From the NCBI RefSeq assembly GCF_050003625.1, contig NC_134399.1, forward strand, positions 150,158,473 through 150,222,472: a DNA stretch of 64,000 bases. The letters are read 5' to 3'. How positions within the stretch are numbered: position 1 is the first letter of the stretch; each line of letters begins with the position of its first letter. A program made the translations under genes and the position numbers. The notes beneath the pieces were generated by a model. It was given only the letters and a program-made list of their open reading frames with translations. It made no database searches and was not told the origin of the DNA. This stretch comes from Haematobia irritans (Eukaryota > Arthropoda > Insecta > Diptera > Muscidae). Positions 11,138 to 23,135 of this stretch are shown in pieces.

Positions 11138-12446
11138 CAAGTAAGGAAAGTCTAAAGTCGGGCGGGCCGACTATATTATACCCTGCACCACTTTGTAGAT
11201 CTAAATTTTCGATACCATATCACATTCGTCAAATGTGTTGGGGGCTATATATAAAGGTTTGTCTCAAATACATACATTTAAATATCACTCGATCTGGACA
11301 GAATTTGATAGACTTCTACTCAAAATTTAAGTCGGCTTATGCACTAGGGTGGAACACAATGTTAGTAAAAAAATAGGGGAAACATTAAATCTGAAGCAAT
11401 TTTAAGGAAACTTCACAAAAGTTTATTTATGATTTATCGCTCGATATATATGTATTAGAAGTTTAGGAAAATTAGAGTCATTTTTACAACTTTTCGACTA
11501 AGCAGTGGCGATTTTACAAGGAAAATGTTGGTATCTTGACCATTTTTGTCGAAATCAGAAAAACATATATATGGGACCTATATCTAAATCTGAACCGATT
11601 TCAAGCAATTTTGTCACGCATAGCTACAATGCTAATTCTACTCCCTGTGAAAAATTTCAATTAAATCGGAGCAAAAAATTGGCCTCTGTGGTCATATGAG
11701 TGTAAATCGGGCGAAAGCTATATATGGGAGCTATATCTAAATCTGAACCGTTTTCAAGCAAATTTGGCACGCATAGCTACAATGCTAATTCTACTCCCTG
11801 TGCAAAATTTCAATTAAATCGGAGTAAAAGATTGGCCACTGTGGTCATATGAGTGTAAATTGGGCGAACGATATATATGGGAGCTATATCTAAATCTGAA
11901 CCGATTTCAACCAAATTTGGCACGCATAGCTACAATGCTAATTCTACTCCCTGTTTAAATTTTCAACCAAATTGGGGTAAAACTCTGGCTTCTGGGACCG
12001 TATTAGTCCATATCGGGCGAAAGATATATATGGGAGCTATATCTAAATCTGAACCGATGTCAATAAAATTTGGCGCACTTGACTAAAGTACTAATTGTTC
12101 TTCTTGTGCAAAATTTTAAGCAAATTAGGGTAAAACTCTGGCTTCTGGGGCCACATAAGTCCATATCGGGCAAAATATATATATATGGAAGCTATATCAA
12201 TCAATCAAAATCAATAGGGTTCTATTTTGAACCAAAACATAAACTCGATTGGACTAAAACTGCGACCTAGACTTTGATTACAAAAATGTGTTCACGGACA
12301 GACGGGCATGGCTATATCGACTCAGGAGACCGCCCTGAACATTTTTGCCAGAGACACCATATGTCTATATCGTCTCCTTCTGGGTGTTGCAAACATATGC
12401 ACTAACTTATAATACCCTGTTCCACAGTGTGGCGCAGAGTATAATG
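11136..12446 (+). mobile_element. DINE family B, copy B1
   Basis: A complete-looking non-autonomous element. Head AACAAGTAAGGAAAGTC and a GTCGG...CCGAC hairpin are followed by TATTATACCCTGCACC; then an internal tandem array whose TATATGGGAGCTATA cores lie at 11726, 11879 and 12032 (exactly 153 bp apart); then GGACAGACGGGCATGG; then a tail hairpin near 12420-12446 whose CAG(A/G)GTATAA matches the head inverted. The head-to-tail match is the subterminal inverted repeat typical of Helentron-associated INEs. No transposase is encoded. Confidence 0.8.
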
Positions 12447-12572
12447 AAAAAGCCAATTTTTAAAAAAATTGACTCAAATAAACTTCCTGTACAGTTAAAA
12501 TAAAGGACTGGGGACATTTTTCGGAAGTACTTCTAAAGTTGTGCTTTTAGAAACAAACAGAAGTTAAAATTA
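12447..12572 (-). mobile_element. MITE M fragment M6a
   Basis: Matches the end region of MITE M (TTGACTCAAATAAACTTCCTG, GTTAAAATAAAGGAC, AGTACTTCTAAAGTTGTGC). It continues after the T1 element at 13478, so T1 interrupted it. The M6 region is partly duplicated: this motif string recurs at 13550-13650. Confidence 0.55.
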
Positions 12573-13475
12573 CACGGATGAAAAAGACTGTTTTTCATAT
12601 GTGTGGCTATAAACATTATATGTTTGGAACACAAATTTTTAAACACAATATTTTTGAGTGCAAGCATATAATATTCATAAACTAGCATAACATGTTTGGG
12701 ACATATATGTTAATATGTTAGAACATATTATGTTTGGGACATAAAATGCTTGTAAATATAATATGCTTGGATGCAAACATATATTAATTTAGAAATAGCC
12801 TATAAACATATATGTGTTTAGTAGCTTGGAGCGCTATTTAACAGGGAGCGATATTGAATTAAGTTGGTGGTTGTTGCAAAATTATTACAAAATTAACATT
12901 TTATTTTTCCTTGGGCAATTGATCAGCTACTTCTTTGATCCTTACAAACTGTGTGGTCCGCTGTTCGAATCCCCGTCCGGCAAAAGGTAAAATTAAAATA
13001 AAAAAATCATAAAATTGAATAATTTCTTCTACAATGTTTGTATTACAGAAAAAGGTGCTAAGAACTAAAAAATCTCGTGGAAGTGAGAAAGATGTCGGGG
13101 AATATATTTTCATAATTCATTATGATTGTAAATATATAAATAAATAAATAAAATTTTGAGCACAATATTATTTGGGAGAATTTTTTTAAGCATATAATAT
13201 TTTTGGATGTAAAATGCTTCCAAACATATTATATGGTCACATAATAACATATTGTTTTTTGGAAGACAACATTATTGAATTTGGATGCAAAAATACAAAA
13301 TGTTTGGAACTTAGACTACCCAAACATATATTGTTTAGACCAATATGCTTTCAAACATAGTATATATTGGAAGAGATCAAACATATAAATGTTTGGGCAA
13401 TACCGAAAAATGTATATGCTTGAAGCAAAATATGTTTGGGAGTATATGTTACAGAAGCGATTTTTTGTGAGGGTG
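12573..13475 (+). mobile_element. TIR element T, copy T1, with tRNA-like and intron-like segments
   Basis: A 903-bp element flanked by TA (12571-12572, 13476-13477), starting CACGGATGAAAAAG and ending TTTTTTGTGAGGGTG. The arms are full of alternating AACATATTATGTTTGG motifs. Inside lies a tRNA-like stretch with a B-box-like GTTCGAATCCC at about 12963-12973. It is followed by AAAG|GTAAAATT and TTTGTATTACAG|AAAAAGG, a 62-bp GT-AG segment (12987-13048) that looks like a small fly intron. The same arrangement occurs in T2 and T3. Confidence 0.7.
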
Positions 13476-13477
13476 TA

Positions 13478-13800
13478 CCCTTTAACAATATAAAATAAGC
13501 GAGCTATAAACATAAAAAAATAAAAAAAATGATAAAGCCAATTTTAAAAAAACTGACTCAAATAAACTTCCTGTACAGTTAAAATAAAGGACATTTTTTG
13601 GAAGTACTTTTAAAGTTGTGCCTTTAGAAACAAACAGAAGTTAAAATTACCCTTTAAAAATATAATATATGTTAAGCGAGTTATAAAAAATTGAATTAAA
13701 AGAATTCCTGAGTATTTAAAATAAAGAACATCTTGGGAGGACATTTTTGGAAATGTTTTTAAAGTTATGTCTTTAGAAGTATTTCCAAATTTGTTTGCTG
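13478..13800 (-). mobile_element. MITE M fragments M6b
   Basis: Resumption of the M-family sequence after T1 (CCCTTTAACAATATAAAATAA, then GCGAGCTATAAA) and a second overlapping fragment with CTTCCTGTACAGTTAAAATAA. The two tail pieces suggest tandem or nested M copies. No gene is present. Confidence 0.5.
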
Positions 13801-13993
13801 GTTTCCTTCTCATAAAAGTAAAAATAAACTAAAAGTAAAGAAAAAATCTTTTGCGCGAAATGATTACCACACTAAACACAATAAAGTTATTTTGTACTAT
13901 TTTTGAAAATTACACTAAAATATTTTTATTTATTTTGAACTTAAAAATTTTAATAAGATTTTCTAATTGAAATTGGATGGAAGCTGGAGAGTA

Positions 13994-14497
13994 CACTGAA
14001 AAAACAGTGAATCCACCAGGAAGAAAACTTTCGGTTAATTTTAGTTTTGAATATTTGTAGAAAATTTTAACTAAACAATATTACAAACGTTGACATCACA
14101 CCGATGTCATAAAAATAAGTCAATATTTTTTGACAAAATCAAGAAAATTTATTGGACATAACTAAGTTTTTCGTTTGTTAAAGAAAATTTTGTAGTTTGA
14201 ATCTTGGAGTTCAAAATCGCAAGAATGTCTTTAGTGACATACGAAGTTCATGATGGATGCATTTTTGGTAAAATTTACAAATTTAAAGAAATACTTAACT
14301 ATTTTGAGAAAGACACTAATTTAGTTAATCTTTATGCTTCATTTGTGTATATTGTTTTTCTCGGTTTTAGTTAATTTAACTAACGTACACAAAAATTATT
14401 AGAGTAAAGGAAACATTCTCCAAACATAATAATTCCATAAACCAAAATAAAGTTCAATTGGCTTTAGTGAAATAGAGAGTTAACTTTTTTTTGAGTG
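13994..14497 (+). mobile_element. MITE X, copy X1
   Basis: A 504-bp element flanked by TA, starting CACTGAAAAAACAGTGAA and ending TTCACT-like ACTTTTTTTTGAGTG. The interior includes GGTTAATTTTAGT, GACATCACACCGATGTC and a TGTCTTTAGTGACATACG block. It serves as the uninterrupted reference for X2 (32362-33348). Confidence 0.8.
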
Positions 14498-15990
14498 TAT
14501 CACGATTTTTAATTTTGACAAATCATTCACTATAAACCATGTACAAAATTTTTATTGATGTCATCATTTCTAGTTCTTCAACGAAAACTACTTAAGAAGC
14601 CAATTAGCAGAATATCTGTTAATATTTGCCCATCTACCTTAAATAATGTTTTTTTTTTACAATAAAATTAACAATAAAATTTTTTCGTAAATTCCTAGAA
14701 CTCTCACAACCATCCCAGAAGAATAAGGAATATAAAAAGCATCAATTGTGATCTCTTTTAATAGCTACGAATCGAAATGAACCGATGAACAATAAATAAC
14801 AACTCTAGGTAGCCTCCATATGGTATTAGGTCACTTGAAAATGCCATTCGAAGTTATAAATTATTTAACTCCTTAAATGAGATTCTCTCAGGTTTTGTTA
14901 GCCAACCATGTGAAAAAAAGATCATCATAAAAAATATGCTAATTTCTTGAAAAAAGGTTTGTTCCAATTTATATATCTCAAAATTGAGAGTTTATTAGAC
15001 AAGTCTCTGGAATAACATTTTTTTCAGTTAATCTTTATTTACTTTTTTTATCACAATTTGAAGGCAAACTAAAATGCAATTTAAATTTATTTATGTGGTT
15101 TTTTACACAGCACTTCATGTGGCCCCAAACACGTTTGTTGCTTAAGTCTTTTGTTTTATTATTTATGTTTTTGAGTTGGTTTTTTTTTTGTTATTAGCTA
15201 GCAAAGCGAGTACACTTGAGACACTTTTTTCCATATGCAATTTTGTTTTTATTTTTTCGCATTTATTACTATCGTTTTCTTTGCAAACCGGAATTCAATT
15301 ATGAACTTTAAACACTTTTATATATGTATATATTTTTTTTTTATTTATATAACAAACAAGTTATTAGAATATTTTTTAAACGGGGATCTTATGCTTTGGC
15401 TACGAGTAATGATTTTTTTTATGGACTATTAGTATTTTTGACAGGGATATTACCAAATAAGGTAATTTGAAAATGTTTATTTGCAATTAATTTATTTTTT
15501 TAATGTTTAATTTTTTTATCCGTTTTCCTATAATATCCTTTCTCTTCATTTTTGTTTTTTTTTTTCATTCAGTTACCAGACACTTAAAACCATCACTGTT
15601 GTATTTCTCTGGCCAACTGTTAACCATATAGACCGTTTTCAGCTTGCTCTGTTTTTTTTTTTTTTTTTTTTTTGGTATTTATTAGCCAAAAAATATATAT
15701 AAAAATAAATTACATGTGTCCGAAGTGAGCAGTAATGCATACAAGCTGACTGCAAGATATCTGAAACCGATAACCAGTATGTCTTGCCAGAAGTTTGGTT
15801 TAAACCACCAACAAAAGTACTGAACGAAAAAAAAAACCACAACCAGCATCGGTGATGGTGGCGGCGGCGGTGGCTAGTATAGGGCAACAGCTTTAACTGG
15901 CTGACCTCGCTTTAAAAATGTAATTTAGACAATGTCTAAAACTCTCTTAGGCAATCATAAGTAAATGGACAAATTACAAAACACATTTTT
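14498..15990. other. AT-rich non-coding, no recognised gene
   Basis: Non-repetitive, with long T-runs (15648-15673). The minus-strand frame 15639-15887 begins in a short GGC/GGT repeat (15856-15878) and has no recognisable domain. It is compatible with intron or intergenic sequence. Confidence 0.45.
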
Positions 15991-15999
15991 CCAAGAAAA

Positions 16000-16690
16000 C
16001 TGAAACATAGTTCTGGAAAATCTCTTTTTTTTCTTTTCTTTCCCACCTTATAGATCAAACCGCATGGTAAAAACATTCACTGTCACATTCAATTAACACT
16101 TGGACAAATATTTTCCAAATGCCAAAGTTGTTTGGCTACCGCTTCGATGCAATCACTCAAATGGAAACGAAATGTACACACTCTCACGCGTGTTGAATTT
16201 TCGGCGCAACATAAAACACGTTCAATTTTCAAACACAAAAATATTAAGAAAAATGTTAACCGCTTTGCGACGCGCGTTCACAATAACGACGTTGTGATCC
16301 GTTCGAAACGTCAGCACGTAATGAAAGTTGTCTCATAACTGGTTTAAGTTTTGCGCATGTCACAAGCTGACAGTAAACCCCATAGTTACCACCTATGGTC
16401 TCCACACAAGTTGAGTAGATTTGTGTTGTTTTGAAACTGCGCAATCTCAAAGCTTTTTGTATCGTAAGCATATTTGCGGCTTAGTTGTGTAGACTTTTTC
16501 GTTGCTTGTGCTGACTGAATGATTGGCCCCCAGCCAAACAAACAACTACTGCATCAGGAATTAGTTGTTTTACAGTTTTAATTTGCCGTATTTTTCCCAT
16601 AATACAATCGAGTAATTTAAGGTTGTTTTTCGGTTGCCACAGTTTTCAGACCAAAATACAGCCTCGCACAATGGCTTAAGGTGGCTTATT
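16000..16690. promoter_or_regulatory. GC-richer unique block, possible promoter or 5' exon
   Basis: Unlike its surroundings this block is not AT-monotonous. It has several CpGs (CACGCGTG, TTTGCGACGCGCG, TCGAAACG) and no repeat family. It could be an upstream promoter or alternative first exon for the minus-strand gene at 6.5-6.8 kb. Direction and start site cannot be fixed from sequence, and the open frames here are unrecognised. Confidence 0.25.
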
Positions 16691-16932
16691 TTGTAGTCAA
16701 AAAATATTTCGTGAAGAATTAAAATAAAAATGTATTGATTTTCATACAATCAGTATGAGACCAATTATAGATGTATTAAAGGAAAAAAATTATCCCATTG
16801 AAAACACAATTTTTGTGCCAGCCGAATTTCAAGATCTTTGCGATAACAAACCCTATATTTAAATAAGTAATTTTGTAAGGTGTTATTAAACATGCGTATT
16901 AAACACTTCCGATATAAACCTAATTTCAGATG

Positions 16933-17225
16933 CACTGAAAAAAATATTGTCGTGAGGTCAAAAATGTCATGTCCTTAAAATGCGAATTTTGTTTAGCAAA
17001 GAAGACGCATTTCTCTGATATAAAGTTTTTTTTCTTGTCCAAAAGTCGATAAACTTTACAATGAAGTCATTTTATCCTTATAATTAAGTGATTCGAAATA
17101 AACATGGTATCATAACATGAAAGAAAAAACATTTTGACTAAGGTAAACTTGACTTTAATAATTCACAAAACTTCTTTAAAATTAATGAAATTGTTTTTAC
17201 TTACTTGAACTCTCCACTTCTTTGG
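16933..17225 (+). mobile_element. MITE K, copy K3 (truncated)
   Basis: The left end CACTGAAAAAAATATTGTCG is intact and about 290 bp of the K interior follow, to a decayed CTCCACTTCTTTGGC. The right TIR is missing, so this is a 3'-truncated or internally rearranged copy. Confidence 0.65.
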
Positions 17226-17780
17226 CTTAATTGATGAAGATGTCTTTAGAAGCGATAAAGATGTTTTCTTTGAGGTGTTTTCCTCTAAATTTGCAAGTTT
17301 GTGAACCCCTAGTGGGTCCACGGGCTGACTTGCAGGCGTCGAAATTTGGTCACCTCGGGGTTATGAAATTTTGTTTTAGCTGTCAAATTCGCAATTATGA
17401 ACCGATTTCAATGATTTTTTTCTTTGCTGGATAGTAAAAAAAGTTGATATGGTTCTCATAACTTTATGTTTTTTTTTTGCAAAGTTTTAACAATTTGGGG
17501 TCATTATCTTGAACGTAGAAATTCTGTTTTTGGGCGGAACCTTTGCTGGAATTCCTTTGCAGTTTGTTTTTCTTAACTGCATTGTAAATTAGGTACAAAT
17601 GTTCTTTAGATTAAATGTTGTAGACTCCACAATCTGAAATTTATAAAAAAATACCGAATTTTGACCAGTTTATTTTTCGAAATAGACTTCTACATTATTT
17701 CTGTTGTAACACCTATTTTCTAGATTTCTCCCCAATTTTTGCTTGTTTCTTATAAAACACGAGTTCTTCTCATCCCAAAA

Positions 17781-17862
17781 TCGATTATTTATAAACAAAA
17801 CAAATCTTTTGCTACGCCGATCTATTTTCCAAAAAGCCTAATGTGTCCACAAACTAATTGTA
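17781..17862 (+). repeat. Left member of a direct repeat flanking DINE-B2
   Basis: This segment, with CTACGCCGATCTATTTTCC and GTGTCCACAAACTAATT, recurs at 20212-20303 on the other side of DINE-B2 in the same orientation. The copies differ by scattered substitutions and an A-run expansion. Confidence 0.8.
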
Positions 17863-20210
17863 AACAAGTAAGGAAAGTCTAAAGTCGGGCGGTGCCGACT
17901 ATATTATACCCTGCACCACTTTGTAGATCTAAATTTTCGATACCAATTCACATCCGTCAAATGTGTTGGGGGCTATATATAAAGGTTTGTCCCAAATACA
18001 TATATTTAAATATCACTCGATCTGGACAGAATTTGATAGACTTCTACGAAATCTATAGACTCAAAATTTAAGTCGGCTAATGCACCAGGGTGGAACACAA
18101 TGTTAGTAAAAAAATATGGGAAACATTTAAATCTGAAGCTATTTTAAGAAAACTTCGCAAAAGTTTATTTATGATTTATCGCTCGATATATATGTACTAG
18201 AATTTTAGAAAAATTAGAGTCATTTGTACAACTTTTCGACTAAGCAGTGGCGATTTTACAAAGAAAATGTTGGTATTTTGACCATTTTTGTCGAAATTAG
18301 AAAAACATATATATGGGAGCTATATCTCAATCTGAACCGATTTCAACCAAATTTGGCACGCATAGCTACAATGCTAATTCTACTCCCTGTGCAAAATTTC
18401 AACTAAATTGGAGCAAAAATTGGCCTCTGTGGTCATATGAGTGTAAATCGGGCGAAAGCTATATATGGGAGCTATATCTAAATCTGAACCAATTTCAACC
18501 AAATTTGGCGCGCATAGCAACAATGCTAATTCTACTCCCTGTGCAAAATTTCAACCAAATTGGGGTAAAACTCTGGCTTTTGAGACCGTATTAGTCCATA
18601 TCGTGCGAAAGATATATATGGGAGCTATATCTAAATCTGAACCGATTTCAATTAAATTTGGCACACTTGACAACCAAATTTGGCGCGCATAGCAACAATG
18701 CTAATTCTACTCCCTGTGCAAAATTTCAACCAAATTGGGGTAAAACTCTGGCTTTTGAGACCGTATTAGTCCATATCGTGCGAATGGGAGCTATATCTAA
18801 ATCTGAACCGATTTCAATTAAATTTGGCACACTTGACTATAGTACTACTTGTTCTTCTTTTAAGCGAATTAGGGTAAAACTCTGGCTTCTGGGGCCATAT
18901 AAGTCCATATCGGGCGAAATATATATATGGGAGCTATATCTAAATCTGCACCGATGAAAAAGACTGTTTTTCATATGTCTGGCTATAAACATTATATGTT
19001 TGGAAAACAAATTTTTAAACACCATATTTTTGAGTGCAAGCATATAATGTTCATAAACTAGCATAACATGTTTGGGACATATATGTTAATATGTTAGAAC
19101 ATATTATGTTTGGGACATAAAATGTTTGTAAATATAATATGCTTGGATGCAAACATATATTAATTTAGAAATAGCCTATAAACATATATGTGTTTAGTAG
19201 CTTGGAGCGCTATTTAACAGGGAGCGATATTGAATTAAGTTGGTGGTTGTTGCAAAATTATTACAAAATTAACATTTTATTTTTCCTTGGGCAATTGATC
19301 AGCTACTTCTTTGATCCTTACAAACTGTGTGGTCCGCTGTTCGAATCCCCGTCCGGCAAAAGGTAAAATTAAAATAAAAAAATCATAAAATTGAATAATT
19401 TCTTCTAAAATGTTTGTATTACAGAAAAAGGTGCTAATAACTAAAAAATCTCGTGGAAGTGAGAAAGATGTGGGGGAATATACAATTAGGCAGAAACAAA
19501 ATTTTGAGCATTCAGTTCGAAAACCTATGTTGTTAGCACCGATATTACCTGTTTATTTTCATAATTCATTATGATTGTAAATATATAAATAAATAAATAA
19601 AATTTTGAGCACAATATTGTTTGGGAGAATTTTTTTTAAGCATATAATATTTTTGTGTGCAAAATGCTTCCAAACATATGCTTCCAAACATATTATATGT
19701 TCACATAATAACATATTGTTTTTTGGAAGACAACATTATTGAATTTGGATGCAAAAATACAAAATGTTTGGAAATTGACTACCCAAACATATATTGTTTA
19801 GACCAATATGCTTTCAAACATATTATATATTGGAAGAGATCAAACATATAAATGTTTGGGCAATAGCCAAAAATGTATATGCTTGAAGCAAAATATGTTT
19901 GGGAGTATATGTTACAGAAGCGATTTTTTATGAGCGTGTGACCAGATTTCTTCCAAAATCAATAGGTTTCTATTCTGAGCCAAAGCACATACTTGGGCCA
20001 AATTTGAAGTCGAATTGACTAAACCTGCGACCTAGACTTTGATTACAAAAATGTGTTCACGGACAGACGGACATGGCTATATCGATTCAGGAGCCCACCC
20101 TGAGAATTTTTGCCAAAGACACCATGTGTCTATCTCGTCTACTTCTGGGTGTTGCAAACATATGCACTAACTTATAATACCCTGTTCCACAGTTTGGCGC
20201 AGGGTATAAA
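17863..20210 (+). mobile_element. DINE family B, copy B2 (carries T2)
   Basis: Second family-B copy with the same head (AACAAGTAAGGAAAGTC, hairpin, TATTATACCCTGCACC) and tail (TTCCACAGTTTGGCGCAGG then GTATAAAAA). The array core occurs several times from 18313. A block of about 120 bp (GCGCGCATAGCAACAATGC region) is duplicated at 18500-18610 and 18680-18785. Element T2 (18949-19938) splits the 3' half. The 5' half is highly similar to B1. Confidence 0.8.
18949..19938 (+). mobile_element. TIR element T, copy T2
   Basis: Very similar to T1 over the full length, with CACCGATGAAAAAG at the left and TTATGAGCGTG at the right. It carries the same tRNA-like stretch and the same intron-like GT-AG segment (19363-19424, 62 bp). 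It has an extra block near 19480-19560 missing from T1. It interrupts DINE-B2 within a CTGAACCGATTTC unit, without a clear TA duplication. Confidence 0.7.
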
Positions 20211-20211
20211 A

Positions 20212-20303
20212 ATTGATTATTTATAAAAAAAAAAAAAAAACAAATTTATTGCTACGCCGATCTATTTTCCAAAAGGCATCAAGTGTCCACTAACTAATTT
20301 TAA
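20212..20303 (+). repeat. Right member of the direct repeat flanking DINE-B2
   Basis: Counterpart of 17781-17862. It starts ATTGATTATTTATAAAA immediately after the DINE tail and contains TGCTACGCCGATCTATTTTC. It continues into sequence that has a relative at 37120-37290. Confidence 0.8.
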
Positions 20304-20654
20304 AAGGTTTTAAAATTCCTACCGGTAAACACCTGAGAAATGTAGAGATTACAAAAAATTAAGGTTGTTTTAATATTTGTCCCCACTTTGGAGATTTTGG
20401 GATTTTTGATACGGATTTTGGGGATGATATATTCAGTAAAATTTCTTAAAACAATTTTCTATGTAAAAATCTATAAAAATCATAATGGTGACATAATTAG
20501 TTCAAAAGTTATAAAGGTTTAAGATTCTTCTGTTATTTTTGGGCTTTTAAGGTTTAATGCGAATAAAAGATCAATTTATTCCACTTTTTGTCATCAAACG
20601 TTGGGGGATTCAAGCTTCTTCAGGGATGTTTTTTTTATTGAATCTGACATTATA

Positions 20655-20885
20655 CACAGTCTCACACAAGTTTACATACCCCTGAGTTTTTTACTTCTTA
20701 ACTAAAGCTGTTTCTTGTTGTTGTTTATAACCCACACCAAAAAAATCTTCTTGAAAATTAACAAATACTTTGTTTTTTAAATTAATATACTAAAACTAAA
20801 AGATATATATGTATATTTTTTAAAATTTTATTATTTAAAGAAAATATACATTTTTTAACCGTATGTAAACTTGTGTGAGACTGTG
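20655..20885. mobile_element. Tc1-like MITE, 231 bp
   Basis: Flanked by TA. The TIR begins CACAGTCTCACACAAGTTTA and pairs with TAAACTTGTGTGAGACTGTG at the right end, near-perfect over about 26 bp. The interior is A/T-rich and non-coding. TIRs of this look are found on Tc1-like elements. Confidence 0.85.
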
Positions 20886-21237
20886 TATATAATATAACAA
20901 TTAACTTACTTTTAATTTTTCATAAACATTTCAACTGTTTGTAAAAGGGAATACACTTACATTTAATCTTTCGTCGGGTTATTATCTATTGAACTTATTC
21001 ATTTCATATTTTTAATTTCCCAAAAAAATTGTATTTAAAACAATTGTTGCTTACCCCAAAAATTTATTTTTTTTTTCGATTACATGAGAAAAATGTTCTC
21101 TTCAAATATCTTTCCAATAATGTATTATATTTAGACCGTTGCTAACTAAAATTCGCCAAAAATTTTCACTTGACCTCATTATCTCGGGTGAAATAGTTTA
21201 TTTCTATAAATATACATTTATATGGTGGCTATACCTA

Positions 21238-22340
21238 CCCAGCAAAAAAAGCGTCGCCAAAAAAGTAGTGAAAATTTTCTTTTTGGATCCGAAAGAGGTG
21301 CAAAATTGACGCAGAAGCGATGCATTTAACATGGGCTTGTCATAGGACGGATGTCCACTAGATAGGGTAACGAAAAAAAGTTGATGCGGTCACCCCCCAA
21401 TTTTGTAGCATATTCGAAGACAATTTCAGAACAACAAAACTTTTTTTTTCGTGCACCCTACGACCCCCCGAAATACAATATATTGTGCTGTGTTGTCATT
21501 TGAAGTCCGATCGAAAAGAAACGCATATCGTTGTTCGTGGTTGATCAGGGGCTATATTTCGTGCATTGGTCATTTTTGACTCCGACGTCAAATTTGATTT
21601 TTAATTTTTTTATTTCGCTTCGTATACACCTATGATGCCCATTTCTCATAACCATTATGAAGATCTTAACAAAATATGAAACTTTTGCTTTTGAAGTATT
21701 TACTTATATTCATAAACAAAAAAGTTACAGAGATTTTAAAAAGTCAATAGGTCACAAAAATATGGACAGACTTAAAAAATCATGTAGCGTGTTCTGAAAT
21801 TGTCTTCGAATATGCTACAAAACTGGGGGGTGACCGCATCAACTTTTTTTTTCCTTTAGGCCGTGACTCTATCTAATGTCCACCATTTCAACAGCCGTTG
21901 CACTGAATTTGCATTACTTCTTAAGGTGTGATGCGAATCCAGTGTTTTGGATGTGAATTAAGACATTTTGTGATATTTTGACGAATAAGTAATTTTTAAA
22001 ATTTTTTCATGATTTTTAATGCATTATAACGTTTGACATCAACTATTTTTAAAAATTCGCAATTTTTCTAGAAAGGATTTTGCATTTTTTTTCAGCAAAA
22101 TTTAAATAATTTGCATTATTTTATTAATTCTTAATATGTTTTTAACCTATTTGGCACAATAAAATTTTAAATTTACCATTAAAAATATGAAAAAAGAGAG
22201 TTATAAAAAAATGGACTCAAATGAACTCCTTGAGCAGTTAAAATAAAGAACATCTTTGAGAGAACATTTTTGAGAGAACATTTTTGGAAGTACTTTTCAA
22301 GTTTTTCGTTTAGAAGAACTTCCAATTTTTTTTTGCTGGG
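21238..22340 (+). mobile_element. MITE M, copy M2, containing a hAT-like element
   Basis: TIRs CCCAGCAAAAAAAG and TTTTTTTTTGCTGGG are flanked by TA (21236-21237, 22341-22342). Removing it rejoins a DINE-B-like unit (GGCTATACC|TAAATCTGAACCG). The element is 1103 bp because a second element (21359-21875) with its 8-bp duplication sits inside; without it the length is 578 bp, matching M4 (579 bp). Confidence 0.9.
21359..21875. mobile_element. hAT-like non-autonomous element
   Basis: A 517-bp element flanked by an exact 8-bp duplication ATGTCCAC (21351-21358 and 21876-21883). It has long inverted repeats of about 75-85 bp beginning TAGATAGGGTAACG / TAGATAGAGTCACG and sharing GTTGATGCGGTCACCCCCC and GCATATTCGAAGACAATTTC. 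An 8-bp duplication points to hAT (less likely P-type) transposition. No transposase is encoded. Confidence 0.85.
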
Positions 22341-22820
22341 TAAATCTGAACCGATTTCGATATCAAATTTAGCACACTTGACGACACTATCTAATATACA
22401 TATTCCTTGTGCAAAACATTAACTAAATCAGAATAAATCACTATGTGGTGGTAGTTATAAAAAATATAGCAATTATTTTGAATACAACCCACTGTGTTTT
22501 GTCCCATGACTTGAGAAATATTGTTCCCTTTTAAATTAATACAATTCTAAAATAATAATTTTCTACGAAGTTAACAGTAGTATAGATTAGCATGATTGTC
22601 TATTTTAGGTTTTAACACCAGTCCTATTGTATTGTAGTATTAAAAAAGTACATTCATGTTTATTTTTTTGGGACAAAGACATATTTCACTTAAACATAAA
22701 GATTCAATCAAGAAAACAATTATGTTCTAATTTCATTAGCATGAGGCAGATAAATTGGATACAATTGCATGGCAAATACCAGGGCATCAGTTATGTGTAG
22801 ATTCCTTACACATTAAAATA

Positions 22821-22971
22821 ACAGTCTGTTGCTGTATGTCGAACGAACTCTATCGATTGACTGAAATGCATAGAAACAGTTTATTTTTGGTTATAAATTC
22901 AGCTGTTTGTTTCCACTTCAGCCGATCGATAGAGCTCGTTCGACGTACCGAAACGGTCTGTAAGACTATAA
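22821..22971. mobile_element. Small foldback element
   Basis: Two imperfect inverted arms (ACAGTCTGTTGC...GTCGAACGAACTCTATCGAT and ATCGATAGAGCTCGTTCGAC...GGTCTGT) of about 48 bp surround a short AT-rich loop. It looks like a palindromic MITE; I see no clear target duplication. Confidence 0.6.
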
Positions 22972-23135
22972 ACAATATCTGACATTGACGGGAACAACAC
23001 GCAGAAAAAGAAAAATATGATCAGCAAGAGACATTTTTGTCGTAAAACTATTGTTTTCTCGCAAACATAAACAAGTTTACCGAAATCCGTGAAATATATA
23101 ACATTGAACTCTTCAACCATGTTTAAGTATTTCTA

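Noticed and set aside
15639..15887. 82-residue minus frame with an apparent hydrophobic segment
   Set aside because: Begins in a GGC/GGT short repeat and ends in a poly-T run; no motif and no splice context.
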